Positions 13,801 through 28,800 of a stretch of DNA of 64,000 nt are shown here, piece by piece; the first letter of the stretch is position 1; the number at the start of each line of letters is the position of its first letter. A program made the position numbers and the translations under genes. The DNA is from Callaeas wilsoni. Lineage: Eukaryota > Chordata > Aves > Passeriformes > Callaeidae. The stretch covers positions 1-64,000 of the forward strand of contig VWPU01004204.1 of assembly GCA_013398955.1 (NCBI GenBank). The letters run 5' to 3'. The notes under the pieces are model-generated. The model ran no database searches. It saw only the letters and a list, made by a program, of their open reading frames with translations, and was not told the origin of the DNA.

Positions 13801-16800
13801 TACACCACCCTGTGGTCGTTTGACTTTAGGAACTTTCATCTTGTGCCCCACTCTGAACTTGCTTTGACCTCTGCCCTGTTAGTCCAAACTAAGTAGGAGG
13901 AGAGTAAACACAGAAAGGAGAGACTTTGTGTCGGCAAGGGATAAAGAAGTCTGAGCGATAAAACCAGCAGCAAGTTAGCTTCTCTTTCTTTAATCATATT
14001 TAGTACTACAGCTCTACAGGAACCCTGAAGATGATCCTTCAAGGCATTGGAGAAAGGGTTCTTATGGAAAAATCTGCAGAAAATGAGATAACATATAAAA
14101 TCTCGCATGATATGATATGCCAAAGACAGCAATGAAGAAAGCACAGAAGCATAACAGTGGGGAGAAGGAATCAGCAGGCAGACAGGGCTGCCCATCCCAA
14201 GAGTTATAAATGCAGTTCCATTCAAATTGAGATTGGCCAAAAACTACATAGGCTTTGGGGCACTTCTTTAAACAAGAGATTTTAGTTCATACATATCTGT
14301 TCTTTAAACATTTGCGATTGAGGTACCAACTATGTCCAGCCTGCAGGTTAGAACTCACTTTGTTTTTAAGCAAAGTTCACATGCTGCTTTTAATCACTTG
14401 TAGTGAAAATAGGTGAGGCTCTCATTTAAATGGAAGAAGGATACAGTACAGAAGATGCTGCAAGAAGAGACATGGGGATTTAAACCTTGTCAGTGGGGAA
14501 GGAAGTTAATGCCACTCAATTGGTGTTAATGGGGAAAGAAGTAAACATCCCTTCCCATATCTCAGTAAGAAAGTGTTCTGGTAAGGACTTGAGCAATGGA
14601 CCAAGCCCTCTGAGGAGGGTTAAAGCACCTAAAGTAGAATACAGAAGCTAGCAGAACAGAAAGAGCATCTCAAAGGAAAATGATGAAGGTAAAAGTGGTA
14701 GTGGCTTTGGCAGTGCTGTTTGAGAAGACTGAGGAAAAGAGTCACAAAGATGTTATGTTGCATAAGAGGGCAGCAAGGCATGAATAGCATTAATTGCCAA
14801 GAAAAAATGTGGAAGAGACAAACAGGCCAAAGGACTTGCAGCAGCTGGAACACATGGAATAGAGGCCATCCAGATTTTTCAAAATCTTTATACAGTACCC
14901 CTAAATTCCTGAGAATCTTTCTTCTGCATTATCATCTTAACTCTACCCTTCCTGAACTCATTTGCCAGAATGCCTTGGGTTTTAACTCCTATAGGCTGAT
15001 CTTGTGCAGCTGGACCTGCTTTCATTGGTTCCATAATCGCAGCCCGAGATAAACTCTTCCTTGCCATGTAAGAACACTAAACCCTCTACAAATTCTCAAG
15101 AAGCCTTCTCAATTGTCATTTATCTCATTGCCATACCTTATACATGAAGTTTCCTACGGTGACTCGCCCCTTTGAACTTCATTGAGTTCTTTGGAAAGGA
15201 GCTTGTCTCTTTACTTGACATCATCAGTTATCCTTCACAGTCACGCAGTGGTATCCTCAGTGAGGCTGAACCCCTCACTATCTCAAGAATTTGCATAAAG
15301 AGAGATTATGATAACAGACACAGGGTGAGGCTCTGTGAAACCATTTGTAGTTTTCCCTTCTATCAACAGTGTTAAGACACTAATCTGTATGCAACTAACA
15401 ATTTAACTTGAAAAAGCAGAATGAGGGGTGCAGTTGTCTGAAGTTTTCTGCATAGAAGTGGCTTGTATGGCATTCTCAAATCCACAGCTGAAAAAACATG
15501 AAAAAGTCTTTAGAGTCATAGCATCAGCCTTAAAAGTATGAGATAAACAGCTGCAATATATGGTTCTTTTCAATTTTCAGTTGCCTCTGCTATAAACTCA
15601 GTTGTGCCATGCCGTGTCATGTCCTCCTTCCCTATAGCCATCAGGGTGAGGAGTTTATTTAAAAAAAGAGGGGAGTGGGGGGCTGGGGGAGGGAGAGTAG
15701 CTTAGCAGCTCCTCTTAGAAGAGCAGAAATGTTTAGTCTAGATCTCTGCCAACATCACAAGATCCCCTTGTATTTTAACATGATAAATTTGATTCCTCCT
15801 GAATATCACTAACTTAAATTGGCTGTGGTGAAACAGTCACTCTGATGGCTTAGAAACTCATCAGGATTCACTACTGAGGAAAGCAAAGCAGCTCTGAGCG
15901 GATGCTGCTTTGTACCAAAGGCTGGAAGGAAATGACCAGGCTCTGCTGGAAACCCACGGTCTTTATAATCCTGTCTGATAAGCCTCCACTGCCATCATCT
16001 GGTGCAACCCTTGCCTGGCAGTGCAACACACTGAAAGTGCGTTCCCAGCCAGAACACTGCATGTGCAAAAGAGCAGGGCGGAAAGATGTACTGAGTCACA
16101 GGAAGATGACACATCATCACCCACTCGCCTCCACCCCCACAAAAAACCCACAAACCCTCTCTTTCTTTGAGCTCATGCTTGGGGGCTTAGTGTTCTGGAG
16201 CCAATGTATCTTCAATAACAGTCAGAAATCAAAAGAAGGTTCCATTTGGGTACAAAAAGAAAATTCTTGATTTAAAAATATGCTTAAAATTGAAGAGACC
16301 TGACAAATGAAGAAACTCATGAGGGATTTTTGATACTCAGCAACCATCCCTCCACATACTCTCCCCTCCATGTTTTTTTTAATACTGGGTCATACCATAA
16401 AAAATACATCAGGGCAAGTTATTAATGGTTTTGGGGACAGGGGACATGAACTAACAATAATTAATAGCATCTGCCTTACGTAGCTCTGTACCTAGTACAT
16501 TTCATTGTTTCCATTCTCTCTCCCCCTACTTACCTCCATCATTTCTTCGTGGCTTTGCATTACCCATTTGCTGAAACTTGAGTCAACTGAATTGTGATGT
16601 TTATCCAGCTATTTAACTTTCACTTGAACAAGTAGGTCCTCATCTAATACAGGTAGTAATAAGCAGGAATAATTCATAAATATATTCTCTGAAGAACAAT
16701 AGCCAGTATTAAGAATTTTCCAAAATCATTCCTGTCCTTGTGATAGGAAAAGCCCATTTCAATGCACATTCACCTCAGACCTCTCAGAGTGCACAAGACT

Positions 16801-19800
16801 TGGGAAAGTCCAGGCAGTGCAGCGCCATGAAGTTCAGGCCCCAGAAGCCACGTAACTCAGTAGGAATATGTCCTGAGCTGATTATCCCTGTGTCTGATCA
16901 GTTAGAGATCATTACTGCACTGGCACTGACAAAGCACTCCTAGGGCTAGGTTCATGGGTGCTTCCCTATTTGCCTACTGCAAGCTTCAGGGAACCACACA
17001 GTGCTGGAGCAGCATCTGAGTACAGGTCCTCATTCCCACTCTTTTCCCACGTATGAGGTGGCCCCGTAAGCACGGAACTCTTACCGATGGTTGTTATTGC
17101 AGAGATGGAGAAGAAGAAAGACCCACTGTAGTCCCACCTGCCCAGGCTAGTGGTGTTCCCCTGGAGGGTTATACCACTCTTGTAGGCTTGGATGATACCC
17201 TGCAAAGAGACAGTAACATGAGATCCCACAAACCCCTTTAAGGCAAGTTCATGTGACTGGCATTTCCACTTATGGCTGGTAAAATCCCAAACTACAACCA
17301 CTTCCGATTCTGTTGTTCCTCTTTCAGTAGAGGATATCTTCTGCCTTAGAGACCAAAGGGCTGCAAGGTCAGAAAAGCCAAAAGCCAGCATATTGCTTCT
17401 AAGAAAATTGCACATGGTAGATTATACAGATAAATGTGGGACAGATTAGAGGCTAAGATCTAACTAGAGAAGTTCTAGACAGACAGTAATTAAGACTGCC
17501 TTATGACATATTCACTAGGAAAATGAAATGTTTTCAGATGGGGTATTCCAATGGCAGAAGTCCCAGAGCAGCAAATACAGATGCATATGTGAATGATACA
17601 GATCCCTTGCAGGAGATTCCTCCCCTGGACTGGGGAGGAATGTATCTGGTGTGTTATAGGAGACTGAGACTACTTATCTTGGCCAATATGTCCCCACATT
17701 GGGACAACAAATGTGAATGAACAGATCAGATTAGCATTATGCCAGATTCTGTTCAATCCTCCTGGGAAAAACTTAGAAGTCACTAGCTGAAGTGCGCAGA
17801 GCAATGCCAAAATAAGATATCAGATGTCTCAACAGTGCCCACATCTGACTATACCTTCCCATGCCAACAAAATTAATGACAGTTGTGTCCAAAACAACAT
17901 TATTCACAGCATGGACGCTAAACATTTCACACTGACACTTCACTTGACAGTTGATTACCCTTGAATGCAAAGTGTAGCCAAGAATACATAAAATTCATCA
18001 TCTCTGTAAAAGACATGCAGAGACTAAACAATACTGCCCCTATCCTAACAAAAAGACTGCTGATAAAGCTTTCACCACTGATAATAAAAGGAATCACACT
18101 CAGATTTTGATCAGTTTTTGGTTTTACAAAGTTGTAGTTTACACATCCACCAAACAAACTGGCACGTCAAGCCTGCAAAACAAGGAAGCTTTGTCCCATT
18201 TTACTGATGTAACGTGCTCTACATAATTTATATAATATTATACAAGGCTGTGAATTAAAAACTGTTTCCAGAATCCCAAGCAGCAGCTTAACTACAAGGA
18301 TCATTATCTCTTTTCTCTAGAGCTACTAATTCTCATGCTAAGACCAAGGAGCAGCTCAGAGATCAACACATTTTTCTAATCAATAAACACTGTTTGATAG
18401 TGCATTCTCAGAAATATCTTGATTTACTCATAACTGAAGGCAACTTAACCCCCTCAGGGTCATATTATAATCTATTAAATTCTAAATTATGAGACAGAGC
18501 GGAGAGCCCGTGCTCTGAGAAGCGCTAAGGACCACATATGCTGTATTGCATTTTGCTTCCTTCTGCAAACTGTCGCTGTAATGTGAGTGGGGCAACTCAA
18601 AAAAACAACTTGTATATAGCATCAGTGACATATAAGAACCAAGCCCTGCTTCCCTTCTCCATGCAACTACCCCTGGAAGGAAAAAAAAAAAAAGAGAGAA
18701 AAGGTTGTCTCAAGAAGTCTCCAGCAGGATTTATGTTGAATAGTTGTGTGTAATTCCCCCACTCGTTGTTCTTCTTCCAGGTCTGGTGTCTGCATTGAGG
18801 TTTGTCAGGTTGCATAGGGTGCAGGCTGACAATACTTGACCTTTGGTTTAAGAAGTGTAAGAAACTCTGCAGACAATGGCCTAGACAGGAATCACAGTTT
18901 GCATGAACATAAAATAACTCCCAAAGTAAGTCAAATGGCAAGAGAGACATTGGAAAATTACACAGATGATCTATTTTTTCCCCTCCAGTAGTTAAATTTG
19001 AAATAAAAAGCTTGATCTTTTCTTCAAAATTTCGTTCTGTAAACTGTGATCTCTGCAGTTCTAAGTAGTTAGTCTTGAACATATATATACCTGCTGGAAC
19101 ATATATATATACACCTGCTGGAAGAGCAACAGTCCAGTTCTCAGATAAATTTATTATCAGCTGGATCAGGGATATTTGAAAAACTTAAACATGCAGTATG
19201 TTTGTTGTCCATTCTCCTGCCTGATGTCCTACTGATACAAGCTCAGCAGCTGACAATACTACACTCAACATCAAGTTTTTAAAGCCAGAAACACTTAGGA
19301 ATCAGAGAGGATTGCATGAACCTGTGGCTCAGTTGGCCCAAAGAAATGGAAAAACCTTCATGCAGAAAAGGGAAACAAAGAGCCTGCAAAACACATGTGA
19401 GATGCAAGCAGCAGTAACCAAGTCATTAAATGTTTAATTTCACATCTTTGCACCACTTCTGTTCTGTCTGCTCTAGAAGCAAGAGGCTGAGCAGTTGTGA
19501 GCACCCACGCCAGCTTTGCAGCGACTTGTAACAACTCAGCACCCCAAGGTCACTGTTAACTTTCCCCGGGTAGCGATGCTGCTGCCAGGAAGCACAGGAT
19601 GTGTCTCGAGGCTCTGCAGACAGGCCACAGTATTTGCCCTGCATGGCACAGTGACTTGCACTGCTGTCAGTGGGAAGGAAGCACCATGTAACCATTATTC
19701 ACTGGCGAAGAGCGAGCCCTCAGCTTGCCAGCTGTTAGTTCTCCTTCTGCTACTGAGGCACTTGGTATGCCTGCTGAGGTCTCCAAGCCCCTTCAGCAAC

Positions 19801-22800
19801 AAGCCTCTAAGCATTTCCTTGTTAAATCTTGTTACCAAACACCCAGATAACACGATTAACCATCAGGCCCACCCACCTGCCTGAAGTCAGCCCAATGGGG
19901 ACCACTGAATATTCATGCAAATCAAAGGCACTTGAATAAATGAACACTCCCAGAAAAAAATGTCAAGTTCATTACTGTTAGGAAGAAAGAGCTACTGATG
20001 CCAATCTTAAGAGGGAAGATTCACAGTGGGGGAAGATAAGGATACTGGCTTTTGTTTTCCTAAAGTAAAAAATGTTTTATTATACTGTCTAGAATCAACC
20101 TTTGACATAGCAACAATTATGACAGAAAATTAAAGATTGACTCTCCTGAGAATGGTAGAACTAATGGAGCTTGCCCTCCTGCAGATGTACCCATGGGGGC
20201 AGATTCATGAAAGAGAAATCCATAGATAGATATTAATGCATAGAAATGACTTCTGGCACAGGAAGTCATTGGATTTCAAACTCCTGAAGGCTGAGCGAGC
20301 ATTCAGGGAGATATCAGTGAATACTCTCCTTAATTTACTATGTTCCTTTAGACTTTTGCTTTTGGCTATTGCTCTTTTTCACAGAAAAATTAAAAATCGT
20401 TTATAATTTTAGAGAGAACACAGGAAAAAACTCAGCTGATAAACACTCTAGCAGAACAGCTGAATTCTCCCTGCTTTTTCCATTGAAGAGGTGTTGATAT
20501 GTCTCTGCTACTGATTTTCAAATAAACCTGAAGTATATTTTAGCCTGTGGGTTCAAGAGGTACTAAAGAGAAAGTGAATCACACATGTTGCATCATAAGT
20601 GCTTAGTTTCCTTAGCCAGCCTTTTTGAGAACCAGAAACTTTGTTTACTTTATGATTATTTTGAGCTGAAATCCTAGGGGTTTTCCTTTTTCTCTTAATT
20701 AGGCTGGTGATTTATACAGTGTCTGCCTCAAAACCTAATGCATTAAAAGGCACTAGTAGAAGCAGCATCTTAAACCCAGTGTTCAAAAGCAGTTATCTGC
20801 CTGATCCAAGACCCCAGTCAATACCATCAACGGCTCAAACCCAACAAATATTGAACTTGCAGAGCTTGGGCTTGATATTTTGGGAACTTTAAAGGTCACG
20901 GGCAATTCAAAAAGCAGAAATCAAACGGGTGGGTGGTTAAAATAATTGGGAAAAAGCAGAATGCAGTGGTTCTTTGGTTTCTACTGACAGACAAGTTGTA
21001 CAACATAAAACCATAGTGTCCTGGGTTGCAGTGTATTCTATTACCATCTTCAGGAGCTGTTAAACCAGGAGGGGCTGTGTCCCTTGCCTCCTCTGTCTGG
21101 ACTATCTTCTGTTAATAGGCCAGCTGTCGAAACCAGGTGGGGCAGGGTTCCTTTTCTCTCCCATGACCCATCCTCCCTCTAGGGGGGATATCTCCTGTTA
21201 ATGGGCCATCTAGTCTCACGACATGACTGATAAAATTACATCCTCCCATTGTGAGATGCTCTGCCCAGAGGGAGGAACCAAGCATCCCCTCCTGGATATA
21301 AGCTAAGACTTCGAACACCAGAGTCAGCCCTTACCTACTGGATTCCCAGAGGACAAGAGCTACCACTGGACCTTCAGGTGAAGACCAGACCTTTGCTACA
21401 GGATCACTGCTTCAACAGAACCATCTTCAGCAGAACTCTGGAGGACTGCAGCCACCATTTTATTGGACTGCTACCAACTCCCTGACTGACAGGGTGTCAG
21501 GTTGTATCCTGACTCTGTCAGTGGTTTCTTTTTTGTACTATTGTATTTATTTTAGTTTTTCCTATTAAATTGTACTTTTGACTTGGAGTTTCTCACTGGT
21601 TTTGCTTTCAAACCAGCACACATAGTTTCACTTCTCTGCACTTATATCCCCCTCTCTAAAGTGATAATAACTTACAGTTCACAGTGACTACTACATCTTT
21701 AGCTGACAATATTTACACAATTTTAAACTATAGATAAAAGTTTCATGGGAATTATTGTAACGCTCATTGGATTTATAAAGTGAGATTTTTAAATTCTTAG
21801 ACCTTCATGGGTCAATGCAACTTCATTTGCAGGCTGCCACATTTTCTCATCAAGAAGGCTGTTCTGGTTTTAGACCACACAAGTAGGCTTTGAACGGTGC
21901 TACTTAATATTGCCATGGCTGGTGATTAGAACATCAGCATGATTTCCACTCAAAGAGGTCTATTTAAAATGTAGATGGCTGTCCTGTTACCTTTGTGATA
22001 AAAACATGCCTCAGAATAGTCAAATTTGGCTTCCAGCTCCACCCTTCCCAAGTATGAGCTCTGAAGTTTCAGTTAGGAATGTCATAAGGTAATGCTTGCA
22101 AATGCAGGCTTTATGCTAGATTACATCCAAGTACAAAAGCCTGCTTTGTGCATATTTCTGCAAGGAATTCCCTCCTTGAATTCAAGCTGAGTGGTAACCC
22201 TGTGAGGAAGCTGTGGATTTCTGCTGACTCCCTTATCACACTTATTTTAGGATGGCAATACTCCTTTCTCTCCTTGTCACTTACTATCAACTGCTGATTC
22301 TTTCTGCAGCAACATCCAAATGCAACATTATAACAGTTTCCTTATTTGAATCAAAAAAAGAAACTAAAAACATTAAATCACTCCTACAGCCTGAATTTTA
22401 ACCCTTCACAGCTCTGTGGCTGCACTTCCACATATGACTGATAATGAGTGACTCACCTATACTGGAGTTTTACCGCTCTACACAGCTTTGCAGCAGTAAA
22501 CCCAATGCAGTTATTACAGTCATACCAGCAAAAATTAAACCATACAGTTTAAATTACACTCAAAAGATCTGTTCATACTGTCTAGCTAAAAAAACCCCAA
22601 CAACTCCAAAACAAAAAACCAAACCACCCAAACCCACCCCCAAAAACTACAGTTTGAATCCCACTTTACATTTGAGTACTGCATCTTCTTCCCCACAAAA
22701 CGTGGGTTTATTCTTTTGTATTTGCTGCAGAGCTGCTCTATCCTTCAGCCATGCCCGTAAGTCTCATTTACCATGTTTGCTCTGTTACCAGCTCTAGGCA

Positions 22801-25800
22801 ACTCCCAGCTTTCTCAGCTTACACACTTCCTCTCTTCCACTATTATAACCACATGTCTCCACCACCACCAGTCTGTGGCTGCAGCACGGCTTCTGATCAC
22901 CAGGTACTGCAAAAGGAAGGACCATTATTTAATTTGACTTCCTTAACACCAACAGAAAATTCCATCTTTCACCTCTGCACTGAGTCACAAGAGCATGTGA
23001 CTAGGATACAGCTTTCAAAAAAGGCATTTAAGATCAGCAGTAAAGAATGAATGAATGTGTATATGTAAACCGAGGCACTATGTTCCTTGCAGTCTTTCTT
23101 CAGAACACTATGCTTCTCTTTCCCCCATTATCTTTAGAGCAAAAAATAAGCTTTATATAAATGATTAAACAGATCGATTCTAATCTGCCTGCCCTCCCCA
23201 AAATGAGCAAGCTAAGTGAAAATGACAAAAGCAAAGCCCCAAAGGATTATGACCCTACCAAGTATATCCATAAGAATTCTTGACTTTTTTTCTTCTGGAG
23301 GAAATAATCGGGGAAAGAGAGTCATACAAATGACGTTTTTATAAACTATGGCTCCTGTCACTGCTGCTGTCCATTCTCACGGTTCTTCTGAACCGTGGCA
23401 TTCTGGCCAGAAGTCACGGTAATCTTGCGATATCTTTACAGGCAAAAGCAGTATTTACTAAGTGTATTTGAAAGCAATTTTCAAGGAAGGCAAAAAAATG
23501 TGCAAATGGACTGGTGTAAGAAACTTTATTTGCAAATTTAGTTGAAGTTTACATATTCATGTACAAAAATCAACTTTTCCATGTCCTCCTGAAAATAGCT
23601 TGCCTAATTTCAGACACTTTTCCTCACCTTTGCAACATATCAAGGAGGAAAAGAAGGTGTTCAAAAGGCACCAAGCTACCATTTAGATTAATGAGAAAAC
23701 AACGCTCAAACTTTGTGCACTGGAAATTCTGTGCAATGTTGGCATATAAACATTCATTTATGCCTCACAGAATACCAGCTGTAAATGACAAGAAAATGGT
23801 TAACATTAACCTTGGTCTCAGATTGCAAGGACAAAGGTCGATTAATTTCCAAATAATTGACAAACAGATTATTAATCACACCTTTCCCAGACATGAGTTC
23901 TGACCCCTTGTCCTTGCCTGGAGTAGAAACTTATCTCAATTCTGCCTGAAAGAAGAACTGACACAAAAAAAAAAACCACCCTAAACAAAAACCAAAAAAA
24001 CCCCCCACCAAAAAACCTTCTCAGCTGGATCCTTTTGAATTCATAGTGTTGGGGTTTGTTTTTTTTTTTTAAACTTTATGCCACTTGAATAACCTGAGAG
24101 CTGATCAAGTAACTGCTCCCCTGTCTCCCCAGCAATATTTGCTAATGTAAGTGGCACCAGTTCCTCGAAACCAAAGGGACCCTGATAGCAAAAGCACTTT
24201 TACCTTGCAGCTGGGTCTGCACTACAGTTTCTAGAATTCATCTAGAGTTACTTATCAACGTGAAAGGAGCAAAAGATGTAGTCTAGTACAGTAATGCTGC
24301 AACCAATGCTACCCAAAGACAGTAGTACTTTTTCTGAAAATTAAGCTTCTATATCAAGGAAGAATTTGTGGCATGTTTCATGAGACAAAGTGTTGCTGAA
24401 TTCCAGTCACTTTCCAAACCCCAATAAGAACAATGACTCAACAGCTGGGCTGCAACAGAAATAGGCAGGGCCTGTTGAAAGAAGTTCAAAGAAGCTGCCT
24501 GTATAATCTGCAGAACACAGCAAAGTTGCATTGTATTATACTCGTAAAACTGAGACTTCTTTCCCTAGCTGTTTTTCTCTTAATTGCATTTAAAAAGATA
24601 AAGTATGACGAATAAGTACCTATAAGAATAACCCACATATTCAAACAACTGATAAGAATTACCATATCTCTTTTTAGAGGGCACCCCCAGTCTTTAGCTA
24701 TTCACTGCTAGTTGTGGGTCTCAAACCTTCCTGGTAGGACAGGTTATTGAGACACTCACCACACAATGCCAGCTGGCTACACTTCCTTGTTACTTCCCAC
24801 CAAGCCTGACCAGCTGTAACTGGGAATTTGATAACATCAAAAGAATGTATCTCTGTAAGCAGAGGTATAATATAATAGGCAGCCATGCTTTTTCCCTTGC
24901 CTTTCTCTTTTTGAACACAGGTACTAGACACTACCAGAAGACCTAGGGGTGAGTCAACTAACCAGAAAGAGGTCATCAGTATGTCTTATCATCTTCCAAG
25001 AAGTCTAACAATATAGTGCCAGCCTACTGCCTTATAGAATAAGGATTTTACCTTTAACAACTTCTGTCAAATGTATGCTAGAAGATGGTATTATTAGCAC
25101 AGAATGTACATTCTTGGTATGGCACCCACAGCTCTTTTAATCAATAGCTCTGGTGAATGATGAACCGGCTATAACTTCAGCAAAGTAGCAGTACATTTTG
25201 ATAAGCATGAAGTTGGAAAGAACAATTACAGAGGATCAACCCTATTACATCTGTGACAAGCTAATTGGACCAAAATGAGTTCTATATAGATGTTACAGCT
25301 CCACAATACCAGGAGCCATTGCTGTTCCTTAAAGACCCTCGCCACTGGCAGGTGATCTCTGATGCTCATCCCTTACTGTTGCATCATTTGAGTGCAAGAT
25401 TATTTTAGTAAACTGTGTTTGCATGGTTTTATTTCCTGACAGCTGTCACAATTCTTTACTGATTCAATGTCAGTATAAGCCAAGGTATTGATGACGATCT
25501 TTCAGTCATGTGGGATCTCATTGCTCTTGTAAACATCTACTCAAACTCTGTGTACCTCTAGCTGTTGACTCTGGAGATAATAGTATCTGGATCCACCTGC
25601 AGCCACTTAGTTTATAACCTGCCCTTTAGAATTAGGTCCTTTTCACTACACCTTAAATCTTTCTAGGCCAAAAAAAAAAAAAAATTAGCTCAGCTTTCAT
25701 TTTTTCATTTAATGAAAGCAACTGTCTTTAAATAGCATTGTATATCTACAATAGAAAACCAATAGAACAATATAATAAATATAGGAAACATCTGAACTAG

Positions 25801-28800
25801 GGAAATATGTATATAACACAAAAAGTTTCTATCAAAAAAAGGAAGGATAGCATGAAAGGAATGTCATGATAATATGGTGACACAAAAAGAGTGCTGTTCC
25901 AAGCTTGGCCCTACAGCCAATCATCTGATTGAAGAGACACTGGCAAGTACAGCAGCTGAGTGCCTGTTACCATTGAAAATTATGCAGGAAAAGGAGCAGA
26001 TTGGGAAGACAGCTCAGCTGGATCAGAGCTATATATACACTCACATCATGCGGTAAAACCGAGGCACTTTTGCACTAGAAGTGATTCACATCAAAGTGTG
26101 TCTAGGTGGCCCCAAACCCAAAAGGTCAGAAAGAGTCTCAGCTTTAAGAAATAGGCCTATACAGAAAGTGTCCTCTTTATGTGCAGCCTCACTTTCTGGA
26201 CACTTCCAGAATCTAGAACCAACATAATTTTTACCTGGACATAGATATTTTTCTCCCCCGCTGAGTCCAGCTACTTTTCTTCATTGTATTGAAAAGTATG
26301 TCACCTGCAATCTGTCTTATCATTGCATCTGCTGCAAGTCTTGTCATCGAGAGCTTCCTTTGATGCGATCTCACACCCAGTAATTCTGGCATGTAAAGAC
26401 CACCACCATAATGATAATAAAAGGCCAGATATTGACCTCTTTGCACGTTGCCTCACGAGGATGGCCTGCTCTCAGTCTTGCTCCTGGTGAGCATGTGTTC
26501 AGTAAGACTGTACACAACAGCAGAACAGGAGCCTGCGGTTAGACGGGTCAACAAAGTCAAACTTATGTGTTCCTTGAGTAAACGTCGCTGGATGCACTGT
26601 AGAGAAATCTGTGGCCACAGTGCCTCCGTTGTGCCCTATGCGCGTGTATAAACACATGGCCACGCACTGTTTATTTGCTTTCATGTAAAGCGTTTGCGCG
26701 CGCTACCTTCAACAACTCAGGAAATGTGGAACTGTTCCCTCAGGGGAAGAGCCGACCAATCCCTCCAGGCAAGAGAGCGCCAACAAAATCCAGCTATAGG
26801 AAGCAGGGGCCCACCACCACAGATGTCACATGCTTTCTAACACATTCTCCTCCACTGTTCTGTTTTTGTTGTTGGTCTGCTATTTTCACCTCTTTCTGTC
26901 CTCTTCTTTGTTAACTAGAAGATTACTTCTTCCTTGGAAAGGACCCGAGTCACAGAAATTACTGAATAATAATTCACTGGTCTAGCTACTACAGCACGGT
27001 TTGTTTGCTTTGCTTCCCTCCTGCCTATCCTCACTCTGGGCTCTCCTAATAGCTCTTCAAAGCTGAAGCTCTCTGTTGCTCTCCATCTGTGCAAGGGTTA
27101 GAGCAGTGGATTTCCACTCCCATTGGTAACTAGGAACTAAGCAATAAACAGGTTGTAAAATTACGTTTGTACGCTGCTTAGCAAACTAGGATTTTATTTT
27201 ATATTGGCCCTTGTACACTTAAAATAAACACAGTTTAGGGTTATCTGGAATGAAAGAGCTGTAAGAAAACAATGAGGAATTCCCAGTAATGTCAAGGCAA
27301 TTAAAATTCACACACTGCTTTACGTTTTCACAAACACTCTTTATATGTCTTTCTTAATTAGCAGATAAACAGCTGTGTATCTAGAACACAAGTTCCTTAT
27401 CTGAAGAGAGCCAGTGATGACACTGCCTGGTAAACTATGTGCAATGTACTACAGTAACAATTTACTGCACAGAAAAACTTCTCTTTTTGAGCAGACCTAG
27501 AGCATGACAGTGATTGCTGCACAGGAAATTAGAAAAGAGTAGAGGAAAGCATCAGTTCTGTGGATTTTTTAGGATTAATTTCTCAGTGTTAAAGTTATTC
27601 AAAGTAACACACAAAGCCATTCAAACTCAAGAGTATGGTTTCTCAGAGCACGAAGGCACACATAGACACGCCATAAAATGAAACAAAGCTTATTTGTAAC
27701 TTTCCTGTCAAGGGCTTGTTCAGTCACAATTAAGTACTCACATGGCATATTGTAACACCCTCTGGTCTAAAGGGATTTGAGTGGTTGTCCTATTCCCCTA
27801 TTCCAGAGGTACCAAGAATGAGTAGAGGTCATGCTGTAGTAAAACAAACTGGGCCAGTGCTGAATGAAGCTTGGCTAAGACCTAGTTTTATGAAATGCCA
27901 GACAGGTCTTCTCTGTTATATTTCTCACTTCTCTCTATTTAAATTCCACAGCTAGCACAGCACACACCATAAATAATAAAAGTGGTTACTACAGTAGCTT
28001 ACAAAGGTCCAAATTTACAGCATATGACCACTGTACTACTGACTGCCAATAGAGAGTATACCATCCAAAAAGTAAAGGGATGAGAGTGTGACATAGGTCA
28101 TCAGCACAATTTTGTCTTCCAGAGCCTTGCTGAAACACCTGACATGATTATCCTATTTGATGGTTTCTGTATTTTCCTCTCTGCTGGGGAAAAAAAAAAA
28201 AAAAAGAAGTATATATCCAAGTCTCTTTTAGATTCTTTGAACTGCAGTGACCAGCTGCTATGGTTTCAGTCACCATCATACACTGCTTTTACAAACAAAA
28301 AACCCACCAAAACAAAACACCTCCCACACGTTTTCTTTGTGTTTGGCAACATCTGTTTGAGGTAGACTGACCAAAGCAAGGAGTACATACTCAACTACCA
28401 GTACCTACTGAAATCAAAGGGTTTGGGTAAGTACTCAAGACACTTCAATACTGTAGGTTTTTCTTTTTCAGGCAAAAGCTGAGCAAAGAGAGAACCCATT
28501 TATGTCGCTTTGCTCGTATCCGTATCATAAAAGTTCAACCACCTGTATTTTAGTAAGACTGCATTAGTTGTTGCTTTGTGTTTGGCAACCATCATGCAAA
28601 TATCTTCAGAAACATTTTCAAGGATAACTTAAGAGACCTAAGGACTTTCTATTTCCCTTTAAACAAGTAGAAGAGAGAAAAAGTTTGATACTAGTATAAA
28701 CATCAATTAAATTTATCACGACAAAGACTTCCCATTAGAATTTACCACTTGCAAAACGTCACAGACTATAACGCATGTTTAGTAAGTGCAAGAGCAAACC

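Larger units (their letters stand above)
8119..17084 (-). other. KCNK17 intron 2 (8,966 bp)
   Basis: It lies between exons 3 and 2 and holds the 21-bp direct repeat at 9083 and the G-rich motif at 15670. No coding exon or clear transposon was recognised in the rest. Confidence 0.85.

Noticed and set aside
16966..17415. 149-codon minus-strand open frame around KCNK17 exon 2
   Set aside because: Only 17085-17199 is flanked by good splice sites and matches the channel. The rest is intron read-through.
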